Below the pieces are notes generated by a model that saw nothing but the letters and a program-made list of their open reading frames with translations, searched no databases and was not told the DNA's origin. Below, piece after piece: positions 61,500 through 64,000 of a DNA stretch of 64,000 bases; the stretch's first letter is position 1, and each line of letters starts with the position of its first letter. Position numbers and translations under genes: made by a program. Origin of the DNA: Rotaria socialis (taxonomy: Eukaryota > Rotifera > Eurotatoria > Philodinida > Philodinidae); contig CAJNYU010003724.1 in the NCBI GenBank assembly GCA_905331475.1, positions 1 through 64,000 of the forward strand. The letters run 5' to 3'.

Positions 61500-64000
61500 C
61501 AGGTTACGAATATTTTTGCGAATTCTTCCCTTCCCAAAAATTTTTTCTTCTCTCATTTGCTAATGTTGGATTTGATAAATATTCGTGTAGTTATATGATC
61601 GACAGTTTATGTTGTCGAAGTTTAGCGTCTAATATTGTACCAAAATATTTGAATTTCTTAACATATTGAATTTTGTGTCCTTCGCATATAATATTTGGAA
61701 TTAGTGGAACAACTTGGCAATGGAAAAGTGTCCAATGCGTTTTATTGAAGTTGATAGGTTGTTTCCATTTCCACTTGATTGAATAATTGATCAGATGAGA
61801 GAGTACCTGCTTGATTTAATCGGTTAAACTATTTATCGTATTCGATGAAGACAATGATGGTGATGGTGATAATAGTACAGCGAGGCCATCAGCAAAGAGG
61901 TGTTTCCAGCGGATACTTGATAGTGCTTTCAGGACATCGTAATTGTACATTATAAATAGAACTGGGTCGATACAACTGCCTTGCGACACGCCCTGTGAGA
62001 GATTGAACATTGACGAGGAAGCGTTTTTATGTCAATGTACGCTTTCCTCCCTCTTAGATAATGACGAAGCCATAATATTAAATATAATGGACATTATAAG
62101 TTGATTAGTTTTAACCACAAGCCCTTGAACCATAGTTGGCTGAAGGCTGTACGAAAATCAACGAAAAGCGCAGCGATTGCTGTATTTTTTTTTTGTTAAA
62201 CTTTGTCCTATTTGATCTATAATCACAACTAAACGAACAGCCATATTATAACCGCGGCGAAAACCACTTTGTCCTGCAGGAATAATACCTTGTTCATTTA
62301 TCTATTTGCGAAAATGTATCAAAAAACATTTTTCAAATAATTTGGACACATGGTAGTAAGGAAATCGGTTTTGTGTCCTCCATAGATATAACTTTTGATT
62401 TTGTTTTCGATAAAAAAATCATTTTAGCAATGTGCCAATGCGATGATGTTTGTAGAGTAGCGGCGAAGTTATTTAAACATGTGAAAATTATCGAAATATG
62501 ATTAGACGGAAGCAATTTTATTAAACGATTTGACGCATCATCCTAACCGGTTGAGTTTTTGTTCTTTAAAGAGGCAATTGAACGACAAAGTTGATGGTAA
62601 GTAATGATAATAGGAATAGGTGGTTTATTTTTCAGAGTTTCTTCCAATTCAAAAATCCGTAAGATTAGCTTTAGTTTCGATTTTCGACTGTGTTTGTTGA
62701 TGGCTACAAAATTGTTCTTCGTAGTACGTTCTTGAAATTTTGCACATATCTACTGGTGTAGAGACGATGTTATTGTTAGCGAGAAAGCATTCGATTGGCG
62801 TCGTTTTAGTGTTGAAATATCGTTTTGCCTTCTTCCAGAAAGCTGCTATATCGCAATCATTTAACGAATTGCAATAGTTCAGGCACGGCTTCCTTTTGTG
62901 AAGAAATAACTGCTTGTTTATCATTTTTGTCATATCACGTACTGTCACAACATAGTAAGGATGACGCGTTTGGCGAAATAATTTAAGATATTCTCGTTTT
63001 TTGATTGACTATAACGAATATAGGTTGAGGTAAGGATGGTTTGATTGTGTTGCAAAAGTTGGCGAATGTAACGCGCGTCATGCTTAATGAGAGAAAGCGC
63101 TCATAAATAGAGAAGAAATATGCTAAATATGACATTGAATCAGCTAAAGATTGCCAATAAGCTGCTGTTAATGTAAGAAAAATTTTGAGTAGGTTTCACC
63201 GAGTACGCTTGATGGGATGACGTTGATGGTTTAGACGAGATTTTAAATGATGGATGCCATAAAACCGGATGATGATCATTCCCCATGGTTGGGAAAACAG
63301 AGAAAGAAGCAGATGACATGTGTGCATGTGCAATAATGAGATCAATTGTTCCATTTGAACGAGTTGATGTTGATATGAATTTATTGATGATTTCTAGTGG
63401 TGTAGTCGTTTGTGAAGTAGATAACCAATTGAATAAGGTTTGTTCTTTTTGACTCTCCATTGATCTTGACCACGAATTATGCTTGGCATTAAGATCATCA
63501 GTGGAGATAGAATTTGGATTTTGCTGCAGTGATGTGTCGAATATATCAAGAGGAATTGGTTCACCAGGAGAAGAATGGCATGTAGCTAATTGAAACATAT
63601 CCGAGTCGGAGGCAACTTCAAGTACGATTAAATTAAGAACATTATCGATTGTGGATGAGAGTTTAGAACGAATTGATTTATGAACTGCGATCAACACTCC
63701 ACCAAATTGATTTGATCCTTTCATAGAGTAGACGTTGTAATTGAAGAAGTGAGATGAAAATGTTTTAATTGTATCTACATCGTGGTACGCGCTATTTAAA
63801 ATAATAATGGGTGACGCAGTTACATCAATTAGATTAAATACATCGATCACGTACCAGTTCAGACTAGAAACTTTCAAAAGAAGAAGAGAAATATTTTGTT
63901 TTAAGTTCATCACTTGGCATGTTTTATCACGATGATTTGTCCAATTTTCAAGTAGAAGATCAAGTGTAGGAGTTTCACACCATTCACGTAATAAGTCTTG
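61500..64000 (-). mobile_element. Decayed LINE (non-LTR) retrotransposon, truncated by the window end
   Basis: Read on the minus strand from the window end, an endonuclease/exonuclease/phosphatase-type domain is open from 64000 to 63140. It has FGGVLIAVHKSI, DDLNAKHNSWS and NDHHPVLW. A linker follows (62948-62649). Reverse-transcriptase pieces come next: WHIAKMIFLSKTKS with PISLLPC (about 62340-62500), LSQGVSQGSCIDPVLF (about 61930-62010), FADGLAVLLSP, and KKFKYFGTILDAKL (about 61600-61680). Pieces are in different frames. The catalytic box normally FADD/YADD reads FADG, so this copy is inactive. The domain order matches Jockey/R1/I-like elements. The 3' end is uncertain (near 61500). Confidence 0.8.

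Noticed and set aside
1-64000. tRNA or rRNA genes
   Set aside because: Scanning by eye for A/B-box and T-loop patterns found no cloverleaf-consistent candidate; a covariance-model search would be decisive.

Overview
The window is eukaryotic and AT-rich. Spliceosomal introns obey GT-AG, and many are only about 50-60 nt long. Genes are spaced by AT-rich non-coding DNA, and none is arranged in an operon. Several features fit a bdelloid rotifer (Adineta/Rotaria-like): very short introns, degenerate F-box/LRR genes, bacterial- or fungal-looking enzymes beside ordinary metazoan genes, fold-back elements and a decayed LINE. The taxon is an inference; I could not search a database.

Layout. 0.3-0.9 kb: adenylate-kinase-like gene (+). 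1.2-2.7 kb: broken FAD-dependent oxidoreductase (-). 3.9-20.5 kb: nine-exon RNF213/mysterin-like giant AAA+ E3 ligase (-), whose exon phases close to 4822 codons plus stop. 22.3-23.4 kb: PCIF1-like methyltransferase-fold protein (-). 24.6-26.3 kb: F-box/LRR gene with one frameshift (+). 26.8-28.3 kb: secreted six-hairpin glycosidase (+). 28.9-29.9 kb: SBDS, five exons (+). 30.2-39.7 kb: a six-exon minus-strand gene whose phases join ankyrin repeats, a WWE-like domain, a coiled coil, a DEAH helicase with HA2, a nucleotidyltransferase-like domain and a PARP catalytic domain into one 2238-residue protein. 41.4-42.4 kb: GC-rich APH-family kinase (-). 44.2-46.7 kb: five-exon GH81 endo-beta-1,3-glucanase with a Ser/Thr-rich hydrophobic tail (-). 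46.8-52.1 kb: gene-free repeat block. 52.8-53.0 kb: possible small myristoylated acidic protein. 54.0-55.8 kb: PLP group II decarboxylase (-). 57.2-57.7 kb: sialidase pseudogene (-). 59.0-59.6 kb: fold-back element. 59.7-60.4 kb: F-box pseudogene. 61.5 kb to the end: decayed LINE (-), running off the window.

Relations between genes. No shared pathway is visible. RNF213 and PARP/DEAH/NTase proteins are typical of intracellular antiviral and stress responses in animals, and PCIF1 modifies mRNA caps. The 4-40 kb stretch is therefore rich in nucleic-acid-sensing and ubiquitin/ADP-ribose functions, but proximity alone does not show cooperation. The most novel item is the ANK-WWE-DEAH-NTase-PARP fusion. 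Next come the RNF213-like protein, which keeps the RZ finger while I find no RING finger, and the nested inverted-repeat block at 47-52 kb.
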